A stretch of 64,000 nt of DNA from SHVO01 sp964576515. Lineage in GTDB: Bacteria; Pseudomonadota; Alphaproteobacteria; Rhodospirillales; Rhodospirillaceae. Shown piece by piece: positions 26,055 through 34,879 of this stretch (the first letter of the stretch is position 1; each line of letters starts with the position of its first letter). The notes beneath the pieces are model-generated. The model was not told the origin of the DNA, searched no databases, and saw only the letters and a list, made by a program, of their open reading frames with translations. The position numbers and the translations under genes are program-made. The DNA is taken from the NCBI GenBank assembly GCA_964576515.1, contig CAZNUW010000001.1, positions 701,199-765,198 of the forward strand, given 5' to 3'.

Positions 26055-27638
26055 TCACCGGGTTCCGGTGTCGATGACTTGTCCGGCGATAGGCGGCGCA
26101 TGGACCGGCAGGCGGCGGATCATCGTCGCCTGCTCGAAGCTATAGCCCAAGGACAACAGCTTTGCCTCGCTGAAGGCGGGCCCCCAGAAGGAGATCGCGA
26201 CGGGAAGATCGTCGCTGGTGAAGCCCGCCGGCACGATCAGATCCGGAATACCGGAGAGATTGGCGATCACCGAAGGGCCGCCGCCGCCGATGGCCGTGGT
26301 TTCGGCCGTCGCCAGCAATCCCGGACGCCGACCAGACGTCGGGTAAACGATCGCGTCCAGTTTCTCGGTTTCAAAGACGCCGTTCACCACCGCGCGGACG
26401 GCCGGTAGACCAAACTCCTTCACCGCCTTGTAATTGTAGCTCTCGAGTCCGGCGGCTTCCGCCTCGCGTTTGAACACGAACCAGCGCGACGGGTTGGGCC
26501 CGACGCCTCCCGTTCCCAGGGTTTGATATTTTTTCGCGCGTTCGATCAGTTCACCGATGGATTTCGGATAACCCGGCCCGGTGTGCGAGAGATACTCCGT
26601 CACTTGGGCGGCGAACTCCGGATAACGTATCGCCATATAATATTCCTGCCGGACATCGAGCAGCCACTTCGGCAGCTTCACGTCGACGATGGTGGCGCCC
26701 TGCGCGCGCATGACGTCCAACGCCGCCTCGATCGCCCAATCGACCTCCGGATCCTGCTCCATGAAATCGCGGCCCACGCCGATGCGGGCTCCCTTGAAGG
26801 CCCCGGTCGTGAGGAATTTGGTGTAGTCGGCCTCGGGCTTTCCGGTTTTCGTCACCGCGTCCGCGGGGTCCGCGCCCGCGATCACACCCAGCACCGCGGC
26901 AATGTCATAGACGCTGCGCGTCATCGGGCCGGCGGTATCGAAGCTCAAGGCCAGCGGGATGATGCCGTCGCGGCTGACCAGGCCCATGGTGGGTTTCAAG
27001 CCGACGATGCCGTTGGCGGCGGAAGGACCACGGACCGACCCGCCCGTATCGGTGCCGAACCCGATCTGCCCATAGGCCGCCGCCACCGCGACACCCGTGC
27101 CGCCCGACGACCCGGCGGGTGTACGCGCGAGGTCGTGCGGGTTGCGCGACTGGCCGCCGAGGGAGCTGTTGGCGCCGCCGGTCGCGAATTCCGACAGGTT
27201 CACCTTGGCCAGGATGATCGCCCCCGCCGCGCGCAGTTTCTTCACGACGAAAGCGTCGTCCGCGGGCACCCATCCGTCCAACAGAACAGAGCCCGCGGTG
27301 GTCGGCATGTCGGAGGTATCGAAGTTGTCCTTGAGCACAATCGGAATGCCGTGCAGCGCCGAGCGTTTACCCTTGGCCTTGCGTTCGGCGTCGAGCGCAC
27401 GCGCGGTTTCCAACGCGTTTTTGTTCAACGTGATCACCGCATGAAGCTTCGGCCCCTGACGGTCGTAGGCTTCGATGCGCGCCAAGTACATCCCCACCAA
27501 TTGTTCGGAGGTGAGCGTCCCGGCATCGAAGGCCGCGTTGATGTCCGCGACCGTGGCCTTGTCGATGTCCACCGGCGCGGCGGCGGCGGGCGCGGCCAAC
27601 GCAAACGCCAAGGCGGCAATCACTCCAAATCTTTTCAT
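26055..27638 (-). CDS. Exported amidase-signature hydrolase 1
   Basis: A 527-residue amidase with a signal peptide (MKRFGVIAALAFALAAPAAA). The Ser-cisSer-Lys triad is intact: Lys in VLKDNFD, cis-Ser in TPAGSSGGTG and nucleophile Ser in GTDTGGSVRGPS. Unlike the cytoplasmic GatA group it is predicted to be periplasmic. A second exported amidase lies upstream on the same strand. Substrate unknown; exported relatives act on peptide amides or small amides. Confidence 0.88.
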   Translation of the reverse strand: MKRFGVIAALAFALAAPAAAAPVDIDKATVADINAAFDAGTLTSEQLVGMYLARIEAYDRQGPKLHAVITLNKNALETARALDAERKAKGKRSALHGIPIVLKDNFDTSDMPTTAGSVLLDGWVPADDAFVVKKLRAAGAIILAKVNLSEFATGGANSSLGGQSRNPHDLARTPAGSSGGTGVAVAAAYGQIGFGTDTGGSVRGPSAANGIVGLKPTMGLVSRDGIIPLALSFDTAGPMTRSVYDIAAVLGVIAGADPADAVTKTGKPEADYTKFLTTGAFKGARIGVGRDFMEQDPEVDWAIEAALDVMRAQGATIVDVKLPKWLLDVRQEYYMAIRYPEFAAQVTEYLSHTGPGYPKSIGELIERAKKYQTLGTGGVGPNPSRWFVFKREAEAAGLESYNYKAVKEFGLPAVRAVVNGVFETEKLDAIVYPTSGRRPGLLATAETTAIGGGGPSVIANLSGIPDLIVPAGFTSDDLPVAISFWGPAFSEAKLLSLGYSFEQATMIRRLPVHAPPIAGQVIDTGTR

Positions 27639-27659
27639 ATGCGGTCCCCCTGAATGACG

Positions 27660-29225
27660 TTACGGCGCCAGCGCGGGCGTCGTGTCCGGCGCGCGCCGAT
27701 GTTTGGTCGCCTGTTCGTAGGCATAGGCAAGTTTGATCAGCGTGGCTTCGTCCCACGCGCGCCCGAAGAAGGTGATCCCCGCCGGGAGACGATTGCCGCG
27801 CGTATAGCCCATGGGCACGTTGATCGCCGGGAAACCCGAGGTGGGCGAGAAGACCTGGCTGTTGTCGCCGCCCGGTGTGTTCAGATCGCCGATCAGGCGC
27901 GGTGGCCAACTCCATGTCGGATGAATGAATGCAGTCAACTTCATCTCGTCCATCGTCCGTGTCACCGCGTCGCCAAAGGACGCGCGATAACCGAACTCCT
28001 GCTTGCAGGCGTCGCTGTCCGGCCCTTGGGGTTGGGATTTCTGCGCGTTCAACAACCGCACTTCGATGGAAGGATGGAATTTGCGCGAAGCGATCACCTC
28101 GTCCAGCGACTTCACCGGCACGCGCGCGCCATGACCGGCGAACCAGGCGGCGATGTCGTACTTGAACCCCATGCATGTCCCGGCATCGGGGTTGCGCTGG
28201 ATCCCCGTCAGGTCGACCCGCGCGGGATCGACAATCTCCGCCCCCGCTCGCGCAAGGTCGGCGATGGCGGTCTCGAACACCTTCACCACCTCCGGGTCCA
28301 CGCCCTCGCCCTCGCGCTCATATGCCTGGCGCAGCACGCCGATGCGCGCCCCTTTTAAGCCGTTGGCGACCAGCGCGGCGCTGTAATTCGGGATCTTACG
28401 CCCCTTCGCGCGCGCGGTGACGGGATCGGCCGGGTCTTCACCGGCAATGGCCTGGAACACGATCACCGCGTCCGTCACGGTGCGGGTCATCGGCCCGGCG
28501 ATATCGGCCAGCAAATTGAGCGGGATCACCCCGGCGCGGCTGGTCAACCCCATGGTCGAACGAATACCGGCGAGCGCCTGATGGCCGGAGGGCCCGCGAA
28601 TCGAATCGCCGGTATCCGAACCAAGACCGATCAAACCGAAGTTCGCCGCGACGGCCGCCGCGGTGCCCCCGCTGGAACCCGCGGTCGACCGGTCGGGCGC
28701 ATAGGGGTTGCGGGTATAGCCCGGCATCAGCGAGTTCACGGTTTCCACCGGCGAGAAGGCCCATTCGGCCATGTTCGATTTCGCGAGCACGATCGCGCCC
28801 GCATCCTTGATGCGTTTGACCTGAAAGGCGTCCTTGTCCGAGGCGAAACCCTTCAAGGCCAGCGAACCGCCCGCGCTTTGCAGGCCGATTGTCTCGAAGT
28901 TGTCCTTCACAATCGCGGGCACGCAATGCAGCGGCCCAACGAGTCCCTTCTGCTTGAAGCGCGCATCCAGCGCATCGGCTTCGGCGCGTGCATTGGGATT
29001 GATGACGTTGATGGAATTCAGCGCTGGGCCCTTCTTATCGTAGGCCTCGATACGCGTGATGTAGGCGTCGACCAGCGCCCGGCACGTCAACCGGCCCGCT
29101 TTCATCGCCGCATGGGCGTCGGCGATGGTCGCCTCTTCCACGCGAAAGGTCTGGGCGGACGCCGGAAGCGCCGCTCCCGCCAAAACAAGAGTCGAGAGAA
29201 ACAGACGCGCGGCGAAAGACGTCAT
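27660..29225 (-). CDS. Exported amidase-signature hydrolase 2
   Basis: A 521-residue paralogue with signal peptide ending PASAQ. The triad is present: Lys in IVKDNFE, cis-Ser in TAGSSGGTA and Ser in GSDTGDSIRGPS, where the usual GGS is GDS. ATG 29225 gives the best signal peptide; the frame extends to 29252. It is 21 bases upstream of amidase 1, so both are likely made from one transcript, though they are diverged rather than a recent duplication. Confidence 0.87.
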   Translation of the reverse strand: MTSFAARLFLSTLVLAGAALPASAQTFRVEEATIADAHAAMKAGRLTCRALVDAYITRIEAYDKKGPALNSINVINPNARAEADALDARFKQKGLVGPLHCVPAIVKDNFETIGLQSAGGSLALKGFASDKDAFQVKRIKDAGAIVLAKSNMAEWAFSPVETVNSLMPGYTRNPYAPDRSTAGSSGGTAAAVAANFGLIGLGSDTGDSIRGPSGHQALAGIRSTMGLTSRAGVIPLNLLADIAGPMTRTVTDAVIVFQAIAGEDPADPVTARAKGRKIPNYSAALVANGLKGARIGVLRQAYEREGEGVDPEVVKVFETAIADLARAGAEIVDPARVDLTGIQRNPDAGTCMGFKYDIAAWFAGHGARVPVKSLDEVIASRKFHPSIEVRLLNAQKSQPQGPDSDACKQEFGYRASFGDAVTRTMDEMKLTAFIHPTWSWPPRLIGDLNTPGGDNSQVFSPTSGFPAINVPMGYTRGNRLPAGITFFGRAWDEATLIKLAYAYEQATKHRRAPDTTPALAP

Positions 29226-29287
29226 TCGCACCCCCATGGAACCCCGCGCCATCAGAGCACAGGACCGGGGTGGCGCGAAACCGGAGA

Positions 29288-29644
29288 TCAGTCTTCTACA
29301 AACGCCTTTAGGCGGGCGAGGGCGTCATCCCATTGCCGCGAAACCCGCTCCAGATAGGCCCGGGCGTCGTCGATGGCCTTGGGCTCCAAGGCGAACTGAC
29401 TTTCGCGCCCCACCTTTGCCGCGCGCACGACCCCGACGTCCTCCAAGACCCGAAGGTGCTTGGTGACCGCCTGCCGGGTGAGCTTCGTGCCCTCGGTCAG
29501 TTCAGTGATGGAGCGCGACTCCCCGCCCGCCAGACGGGCGAGGACGGAGAGCCGCGTTTCGTCGCCCAACGCCGCGAAAATCGAGGCGTAGGTTTTGATG
29601 TGGCCCGCTTTGATGTGACCCGCGTTAAGCCTTCTGTTCGACAT
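29288..29644 (-). CDS. ArsR-family transcriptional regulator
   Basis: A 118-residue winged-helix protein: FAALGDETRLSVLARLAGGE, ITELTEGTKLTRQAVTKHLR (recognition helix) and VLEDVGVV. The metal-binding ELCVC motif of ArsR/SmtB is absent, so it belongs to the non-metal group found beside SRPBCC genes. The ATG at 29644 lies inside the end of the SRPBCC gene (20-base overlap), implying coupled translation. Two near-copies of a 12-base segment (GTCACATCAAAG / GCCACATCAAAA) fall at its start. Confidence 0.85.
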   Translation of the reverse strand: MSNRRLNAGHIKAGHIKTYASIFAALGDETRLSVLARLAGGESRSITELTEGTKLTRQAVTKHLRVLEDVGVVRAAKVGRESQFALEPKAIDDARAYLERVSRQWDDALARLKAFVED

Positions 29645-30095
29645 AGCGCGTGATGTTCTCCAATTGCGCGGTCCATCCGCCGCTGTTGGCGCGGAACGCC
29701 GCATCCCGGCGATGCGCGGGGAGCCGCGAAAAGCCGGACTCGACCGTCCTCAACCGCGTCCCCGCCGCCGTCGGCTCCAACGTAAACTCGACCAGGGTCG
29801 GTGTCTCGTCCGTATAATTTTTGCCCGGTTCCACGGCGTAGGGATGCCATGTGTAGGAAAAATAGCGTTCCGGTTCGATCTTCACGATGGTCGAGTTCCA
29901 GGGCACATGCTCGAAGCCCTTGATGGTGATTTTGCCGGTGTTGGGCTTCCCGGCCACAAACGGGCCGTCGATGCGCACCCCGAACCACTCTCCGAACTGC
30001 GTGGAATCGGTGAGCGCCCGCCACACGCGGGAGACAGGCGCCTTGATCTCAATCGTCTTCTCGATGCGGTCCTCGGTGATCGTTGTCGTATTCAT
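29625..30095 (-). CDS. SRPBCC (AHSA1/START-like) domain protein
   Basis: A 156-residue single-domain protein of the Aha1-C/START-like fold (IEKTIEIKAPVSRVWRALTD, FGEWFGVRIDGPF, GGWTAQLENITRYVEQ). Such proteins bind hydrophobic ligands and are often paired with ArsR regulators, as here. ATG 30095 with a GGAGGT before it is preferred to the longer frame at 30140. Confidence 0.85.
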   Translation of the reverse strand: MNTTTITEDRIEKTIEIKAPVSRVWRALTDSTQFGEWFGVRIDGPFVAGKPNTGKITIKGFEHVPWNSTIVKIEPERYFSYTWHPYAVEPGKNYTDETPTLVEFTLEPTAAGTRLRTVESGFSRLPAHRRDAAFRANSGGWTAQLENITRYVEQKA

Positions 30096-30164
30096 ATGCA
30101 ACCTCCTGGTTGCTTGATGATATAGACGCGCCGCCGGCATTATGCAACCGATTTGTTGCCTATC

Positions 30165-31217
30165 TCAAATGTACGTTTTCACAAGATCGAGCGTGGTTTC
30201 CCGCTCGATGTGGTCGAAGTGCTCGGCCAGCCACTTCTCCGTGGTCGCCACACCGAGGTCGTAAAGATATTTGAGGAAATCCCAGTCGGCGTTGAACTTC
30301 GACGACGCGCCCAGATGGCTCATCTCCTCCTCGGCGGCGATCATGTGGAAGTTCACCTTATGGAACGGCGTGTCGTGCAGTTTGCCTTCCTCGATCAGCT
30401 TGGAGATTGTGGCAATCCCGCTCATTTCGCGCGCGAGCGTCGCATTGAAACTGATCTCGTTGATGCGGTTCAGGATCTCGCGCGAGGTCGTTGGAACATC
30501 GGGCCGGTTCATCGGGTTGATCTGGACAATCACGACGTCTTTTGAAACGCACTCGTGGATCAAGGGCGCGATCGGCGGGTTGGCGAGATAACCGCCGTCC
30601 CAATATTGCTCGCCCTGGAACTCCACCGCGCGGAAGGTGAGCGGAAGGCACGCCGAGGCCAGCAGGCACTCCACGTGCATCTCCGCGGTGGTGAAGATGC
30701 GCAACTTGGTCGTGCGCACATTCGTCGCCGCCACGAACAGCTTGATCTCCTTGCGCCGGCGCAAGGCCTCGAAATCCACCTGTTCCGTCAGGATGTCGCG
30801 CAAGGGATTGTAGTCGGTGGGATTGAGCTGATAGGGCGAGAACATGCGGCTCATGTAGTCCGCGAAGATGAAGGCCGGGGACGCGTCGACGTTCCACTTG
30901 TCGGCCGCCGGCATGAACAGGCGCGCGAACTCCTGCCCCGGCGCTTTCGAGGTGTGGTCGCTGACGGCCCGCCAGAACGTGGCCAGCGCGTCGCAGGCGC
31001 CCTGGCGCCCCCCCTTGATGAAGCCGTTGGCGAAGACGGTGGCGTTCAAGGCCCCGGCGCTGGTGCCGCTCAGGCCGTCGATATAGATGCGCTTGTCGCG
31101 GATGAGGCGGTCGAGCACGCCCCAGGTGAAGGCGCCATGGGCGCCCCCGCCCTGCAGCGCCAGGTTGATGCGTTTACGCCCGCCTGTTTTCTCGGCCTTC
31201 TTTCGCTCCGCCGTCAC
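30165..31217 (-). CDS. Patatin-like phospholipase
   Basis: About 350 residues with the patatin Ser-Asp dyad: oxyanion loop ALQGGGAHGAF, nucleophile elbow GLSGTSAGALN (Ser53 from this start), and catalytic Asp in WDGGYLANPP. It likely hydrolyses membrane phospholipids or acyl esters. The frame stays open to an ATG at 31283, but that reading would translate an inverted repeat (31232-31281); GTG 31217, preceded by GGGGGA, is preferred. No signal peptide is seen. Confidence 0.87.
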   Translation of the reverse strand: MTAERKKAEKTGGRKRINLALQGGGAHGAFTWGVLDRLIRDKRIYIDGLSGTSAGALNATVFANGFIKGGRQGACDALATFWRAVSDHTSKAPGQEFARLFMPAADKWNVDASPAFIFADYMSRMFSPYQLNPTDYNPLRDILTEQVDFEALRRRKEIKLFVAATNVRTTKLRIFTTAEMHVECLLASACLPLTFRAVEFQGEQYWDGGYLANPPIAPLIHECVSKDVVIVQINPMNRPDVPTTSREILNRINEISFNATLAREMSGIATISKLIEEGKLHDTPFHKVNFHMIAAEEEMSHLGASSKFNADWDFLKYLYDLGVATTEKWLAEHFDHIERETTLDLVKTYI

Positions 31218-31231
31218 CGATCCCCCGATCC

Positions 31232-31281
31232 GGCGCGCGATAGGGAAAAGTGGAAACCGGTTTTCCCGGCCATCGCGCGCC
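31232..31281. repeat. Two-armed palindromic repeat upstream of patatin gene
   Basis: GGCGCGCGAT (31232-31241) and ATCGCGCGCC (31272-31281) are perfect inverted arms, and inside them GGGAAAA (31243-31249) pairs with TTTTCCC (31261-31267). The central AAAAGTGGAAACCGGTTTT core resembles a dispersed palindromic repeat that I recall from Rhizobiales genomes. It may be an intergenic repeat family member. Confidence 0.6.
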
Positions 31282-31356
31282 ATTCATTAAAATCGCGCGC
31301 GACTCACGCGCGAGCTCCGGCCTCCCCAGGGTTTCGATGTTAGCCCAAGCCCGTGC

Positions 31357-31392
31357 CCAAAACAAAACCGCCGGCCTTTAGGGCCGGCGGTT
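31357..31392 (-). terminator. Intrinsic terminator of petABC
   Basis: On the minus strand CCGCCGGCC, loop CTAAA, GGCCGGCGG is followed by TTTTGTTTT. The stem is 31368-31376 with 31382-31390. It lies about 30 bases after the cytochrome c1 stop. Confidence 0.92.
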
Positions 31393-31419
31393 CGGTCTCT
31401 TTCACGCTCGCGAAGCGGC

Positions 31420-32178
31420 TTAGTGCTTCTCGAGGCGCGCCCACAGGCGGCGCTTGTAGAGGTAGGCCAGCACCGTGAACAGGAACGCGAACAGCATCAC
31501 GCGGATGCCGGTGGCGTGACGGACTTCCAGCTTGGGCTCGGCGGTCCAGGTCAGGAAGGCCGCGATGTCCTCGCTGATCTGCGACGCGGTCGCCTTGGTG
31601 CCGTCCGCATAAGTGATGCGGTCGTCGGTGATCTGCGCCGGCATGGCGATCTGGTGGCCGGGGAAGTAGGCGTTGTAGTTCATGCCCGGGGTCACTTCGA
31701 AGCCCTTCGGCGCGTCCACATAGCCCATCATCAGGCTGTAGATGTAGTTCGGGCCGTCGGCGCGCGCCTTGGCCATCAGCGACAGGTCCGGCGGCAGCGC
31801 GCCGCCGTTCGATGCACGGGCCAGCTGCTCGTTGGCGAACGGCTTCGGAATGTGATCCGAAGCGCGTGCCGGACGCTGGAACATGTCGCCGTTGTCGTCG
31901 GGGCCGTCCGTCACCTGGTACTCGGCGGCGATGACCTTGATCTGGTCTTCGCTGTAGCCGAGGTCGGCCAGGTTGCGGAAAGCGATGTACTGCAGCGAGT
32001 GGCAGGAGGCGCAGACTTCCTTATAGACCTGGAAACCGCGCTGCAGCTGTTGCTTGTCGAACTTGCCGAGGATGCCGTCGAACGTCCAATGGTGTTGCAT
32101 CGGCTTAACATCTTCAGCCGCGAAGGCCGAAGTCGTGAAGGCGATCGCCGCGGCGGCGGCCAGTACAATCTTTCTCAT
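31420..32178 (-). CDS. petC: Cytochrome c1 of the bc1 complex
   Basis: A 252-residue periplasmic heme protein with signal peptide (to AFA, residue 20). Heme attaches at Cys56-Cys59-His60 (CASCH), with the axial Met in QIAMPAQ. A C-terminal membrane anchor covers about residues 225-243 (VMLFAFLFTVLAYLYKRRLW). It passes electrons from the Rieske protein to soluble cytochrome c. Last gene of petABC, four bases after petB. Confidence 0.95.
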   Translation of the reverse strand: MRKIVLAAAAAIAFTTSAFAAEDVKPMQHHWTFDGILGKFDKQQLQRGFQVYKEVCASCHSLQYIAFRNLADLGYSEDQIKVIAAEYQVTDGPDDNGDMFQRPARASDHIPKPFANEQLARASNGGALPPDLSLMAKARADGPNYIYSLMMGYVDAPKGFEVTPGMNYNAYFPGHQIAMPAQITDDRITYADGTKATASQISEDIAAFLTWTAEPKLEVRHATGIRVMLFAFLFTVLAYLYKRRLWARLEKH

Positions 32179-32182
32179 GGCG

Positions 32183-33412
32183 CTACTCCGCGGGCTTCAG
32201 GCTGGGTGACAGAACCGGCTGGCTGATGCTGGCCGGCAACGGCTTCGGCGTCTCGATCCATGAGAGCAGAGGCAGCAGCACGATGAAGTGGAAGAAGTAC
32301 CAGAAGGTGCCGATGCGGCTTGCGATCAGCGGCCAGCCTTCGGCGGCCTGCGAACCGCAGTAGCCGAGCAGGATGGCGTTCGCCACGAAGATCCAGAAGA
32401 AGATCTTGAAGATCGGGCGGAAGGTCGCCGAACGCACCGGGTGACGGTCAAGCCACGGCAGCACGAACAGGATCAGGATCGAGCCGAACATCGCGAGCAC
32501 GCCCATCAGCTTGTCCGGGATCGCGCGCAGGATCGCGTAGAACGGCAGGTAGTACCATTCCGGCACGATGTGCGGCGGTGTGACGAGCGGGTTGGCCGGC
32601 ACGTAGTTCAACGGGTGACCCATCATATTGGGCGCCCAGAACACGACCGCGAAGTACACCATCAGGAACACGCCGAGGCCGAACACGTCCTTCGCCACGT
32701 AGTACGGGAAGAACGGGATCTTGTCGGCGGGCGCGGCGTCGATGCCGAGCGGGTTGTTCGAGCCCGGGATGTGCAGCGCCCAGACGTGCAGGAACACGAC
32801 GCCGACGATGACGAACGGCAGCAGGTAGTGCAGTGCGAAGAACCGGTTCAGCGTCGGGTTGTCGACGGCGAAACCGCCCCACAGGAGGGTCACGATCGCC
32901 TCGCCCACGGCCGGGAAGGCCGAGAACAGGTTGGTGATCACGGTCGCACCCCAGAAGCTCATCTGGCCCCAGGGAAGCACGTAGCCCATGAAGGCCGTGG
33001 CCATCATGAGGAGATAGATGATGACGCCCATCCACCACAGCACTTCGCGCGGCGGCTTATAGGAGCCGTAGTACAGGCCGCGGAAGATGTGGATATAGAC
33101 GACGATGAAGAAGAACGAGGCGCCGTTCGCGTGCATGTAGCGAATGAGCCAGCCGTTGTTCACATCGCGCATGATGCGTTCGACGCTGTTGAACGCCATC
33201 GTGACGTGGGCGGTGTAGTTCATCGCCAGGAAGATGCCGGTGATGATCATCGTCACCAGCATGAACAGCGCGAGCGAACCGAAATTCCACCAATAGTTCA
33301 GGTTTTTCGGCGCGGGATACTTGGAGCCCAGCGAGTGGTCGAGCCAGGAGCCGATCGGCAGACGCTGCTCGTGCCATTCCCAAGCTTTGAGGACGCGGCT
33401 TTTCTCAGTCAT
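32183..33412 (-). CDS. petB: Cytochrome b of the bc1 complex
   Basis: A 409-residue membrane protein with about eight helices and four His heme ligands (among them His in MHANGASFFFIVVYIHIFRG and HYLLPFVIVGVVFLHVWALH). The Qo site motif PEWY occurs in VPEWYYLPFYAILRAIPDK. It carries the two b hemes and both quinone sites. It starts 14 bases after petA ends. Confidence 0.97.
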   Translation of the reverse strand: MTEKSRVLKAWEWHEQRLPIGSWLDHSLGSKYPAPKNLNYWWNFGSLALFMLVTMIITGIFLAMNYTAHVTMAFNSVERIMRDVNNGWLIRYMHANGASFFFIVVYIHIFRGLYYGSYKPPREVLWWMGVIIYLLMMATAFMGYVLPWGQMSFWGATVITNLFSAFPAVGEAIVTLLWGGFAVDNPTLNRFFALHYLLPFVIVGVVFLHVWALHIPGSNNPLGIDAAPADKIPFFPYYVAKDVFGLGVFLMVYFAVVFWAPNMMGHPLNYVPANPLVTPPHIVPEWYYLPFYAILRAIPDKLMGVLAMFGSILILFVLPWLDRHPVRSATFRPIFKIFFWIFVANAILLGYCGSQAAEGWPLIASRIGTFWYFFHFIVLLPLLSWIETPKPLPASISQPVLSPSLKPAE

Positions 33413-33425
33413 GTCTCAGTCCCCC

Positions 33426-33977
33426 TTAGCCGACGCGCACAGTGGTATCGTTGAGGAACTGGTACGGCGGCACCGCGAGGTTGAGCGGCGCGGGTCCCAG
33501 ACGGATGCGGCCCGACGTGTCGTAGTGCGAGCCGTGGCAGGGGCAGAAGAAGCCGCCGAAATCGCCGCGCGGTTCCGCGGGCTTCATGCCGAGCGGGATG
33601 CAACCGAGGTGGGTGCAGATCCCTTCGACGATCAGGAACTCGGGCTTCTGCGTGCGGGCGTCGTCGGCCTGCGCGTCGCGGAGTTCACCGAGGTTGACCT
33701 TCTTCGCGGCGTCGATTTCGGCCGCGGTGCGGTGACGCACGAACACGGGCTTTCCGCGCCACACCACGGTGATGCCGGAACCTTCGGCGATCCCCGCGGT
33801 GGAGAATTCGGTGGTTGAAAGGGACAGCGTGTCGGCCGCCGGATTCAGGCTGTGAATCAGCGGCCATACCATCATCGCCGTACCCACGGCGCCGACGGCA
33901 ATTGTCGAATGCAACAAGAAGTCGCGCCGGGTTTCGCCCTGCGCTTCGGCAGCATGAGCATGTGCCGTATTCGCCAT
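33426..33977 (-). CDS. petA: Rieske iron-sulfur subunit of the bc1 complex
   Basis: A 183-residue protein whose N-terminus has a twin-arginine signal (TRRDFLLHS) and an uncleaved anchor. The [2Fe-2S] ligands are in CTHLGC (Cys121, His123) and CPCHGSHYD (Cys145, His148), with the disulfide pair Cys126-Cys147. It accepts electrons from ubiquinol. First gene of the petABC operon. Confidence 0.96.
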   Translation of the reverse strand: MANTAHAHAAEAQGETRRDFLLHSTIAVGAVGTAMMVWPLIHSLNPAADTLSLSTTEFSTAGIAEGSGITVVWRGKPVFVRHRTAAEIDAAKKVNLGELRDAQADDARTQKPEFLIVEGICTHLGCIPLGMKPAEPRGDFGGFFCPCHGSHYDTSGRIRLGPAPLNLAVPPYQFLNDTTVRVG

Positions 33978-34282
33978 GATGATATTTCCTTCCTAGACCC
34001 CCAACGGTCCTTTACCGCACCGCGGCGCTTTCCTTTCCGGCTCCACAAGCCCGAAAAGGCGCCAGCGGCGGGTCGAACCATTGTTTCCCCGACACTTCGC
34101 AACCGGCCCCAACCGGCGGAAGCACAAGGGTTTTCAGCGCCCGGGGTATAGAATAAAAAGTCCGCCTTGAAAAGGGCCGTGGTTCGATGTCTGACCTGCC
34201 CGATAAGGACTTGAATTTCCCACGTAATTTTCGCTCGCGCCCCCGGCGGCGGGCAGTCTTTTTCTGACCCGGAAGCCCTCGG
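33978..34282. promoter_or_regulatory. Divergent promoter region petA-trmL
   Basis: A 305-base spacer without a coding frame. It must contain the petABC promoter (leftward) and the trmL promoter (rightward). An AT-rich stretch TAGAATAAAAAG near 34148-34159 is a plausible core element. I found no clear TTGAT-N4-ATCAA Fnr/FixK box by eye. Confidence 0.4.
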
Positions 34283-34756
34283 ATGCGCCTTGCCCTCTAT
34301 CAGCCCGATATCCCCCAAAACGCGGGGGCGATGCTGCGTCTGGGCGCCTGTTTCAGGGTTCCGGTGGACGTCATCGAGCCGTGCGGTTTTCCCTTTGATG
34401 ACAAGCGGTTAAAGCGCACGGCCATGGACTACGGCGCGGCCTGCGAGCTGGTCCGCCACGCCTCGTGGGAGGACTATCTCAGGGATCTGCGGACTCGGCC
34501 GGCCGCGCGGCTGATTCTCCTGTCGACGGCCTCGGCGGACACCTACACGGACTTTGCATTCCGTCCCGAGGACTGCCTCCTGCTGGGCCGGGAAAGCCGG
34601 GGTGTTCCCGACGACGTCCGCGACGCGGCCGACGCGGCTGTGCGGATTCCCATCGCCGCTGAAATGCGCTCTCTGAATGTAACGACGGCTGCTGCGATCG
34701 TGATGACCGAGGCGTTACGGCAGATCGGAATTTTCTCAGGAAAAACAACACTTTAG
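34283..34756 (+). CDS. trmL: tRNA (cytidine(34)-2'-O)-methyltransferase
   Basis: A 157-residue SPOUT enzyme that methylates the wobble ribose of tRNA-Leu species. Start MRLALYQPDIPQNAGAMLR, the family motif for substrate contact, and knot motifs LLLGRESRGVPDDV and RSLNVTTAAAIVMTEAL are all present. Normal length. Confidence 0.92.
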   Translation: MRLALYQPDIPQNAGAMLRLGACFRVPVDVIEPCGFPFDDKRLKRTAMDYGAACELVRHASWEDYLRDLRTRPAARLILLSTASADTYTDFAFRPEDCLLLGRESRGVPDDVRDAADAAVRIPIAAEMRSLNVTTAAAIVMTEALRQIGIFSGKTTL

Positions 34757-34879
34757 AATTGGCGGTCGTGCGCCGCAACGCGGCGTTGTTAATGACAAGA
34801 AATTCACAGCTCCCCCATGGTTCTGTAAGGGTCGCGGGCTTAGTATTTCATCACCGTCAGCGTTCCGGTTCTTGTTCCC

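Noticed and set aside
26523..27653. 376-residue plus-strand frame
   Set aside because: Antisense of amidase 1, which has signal peptide and full catalytic triad.
31218..31283. ATG start of the patatin gene
   Set aside because: This extension translates an inverted repeat; GTG 31217 has a better ribosome site.
32288..33454. 388-residue plus-strand frame full of His, Arg and Asp
   Set aside because: Antisense of cytochrome b.
33978..34282. Fnr/FixK box in front of petABC
   Set aside because: No TTGAT-N4-ATCAA-like palindrome is present by eye.
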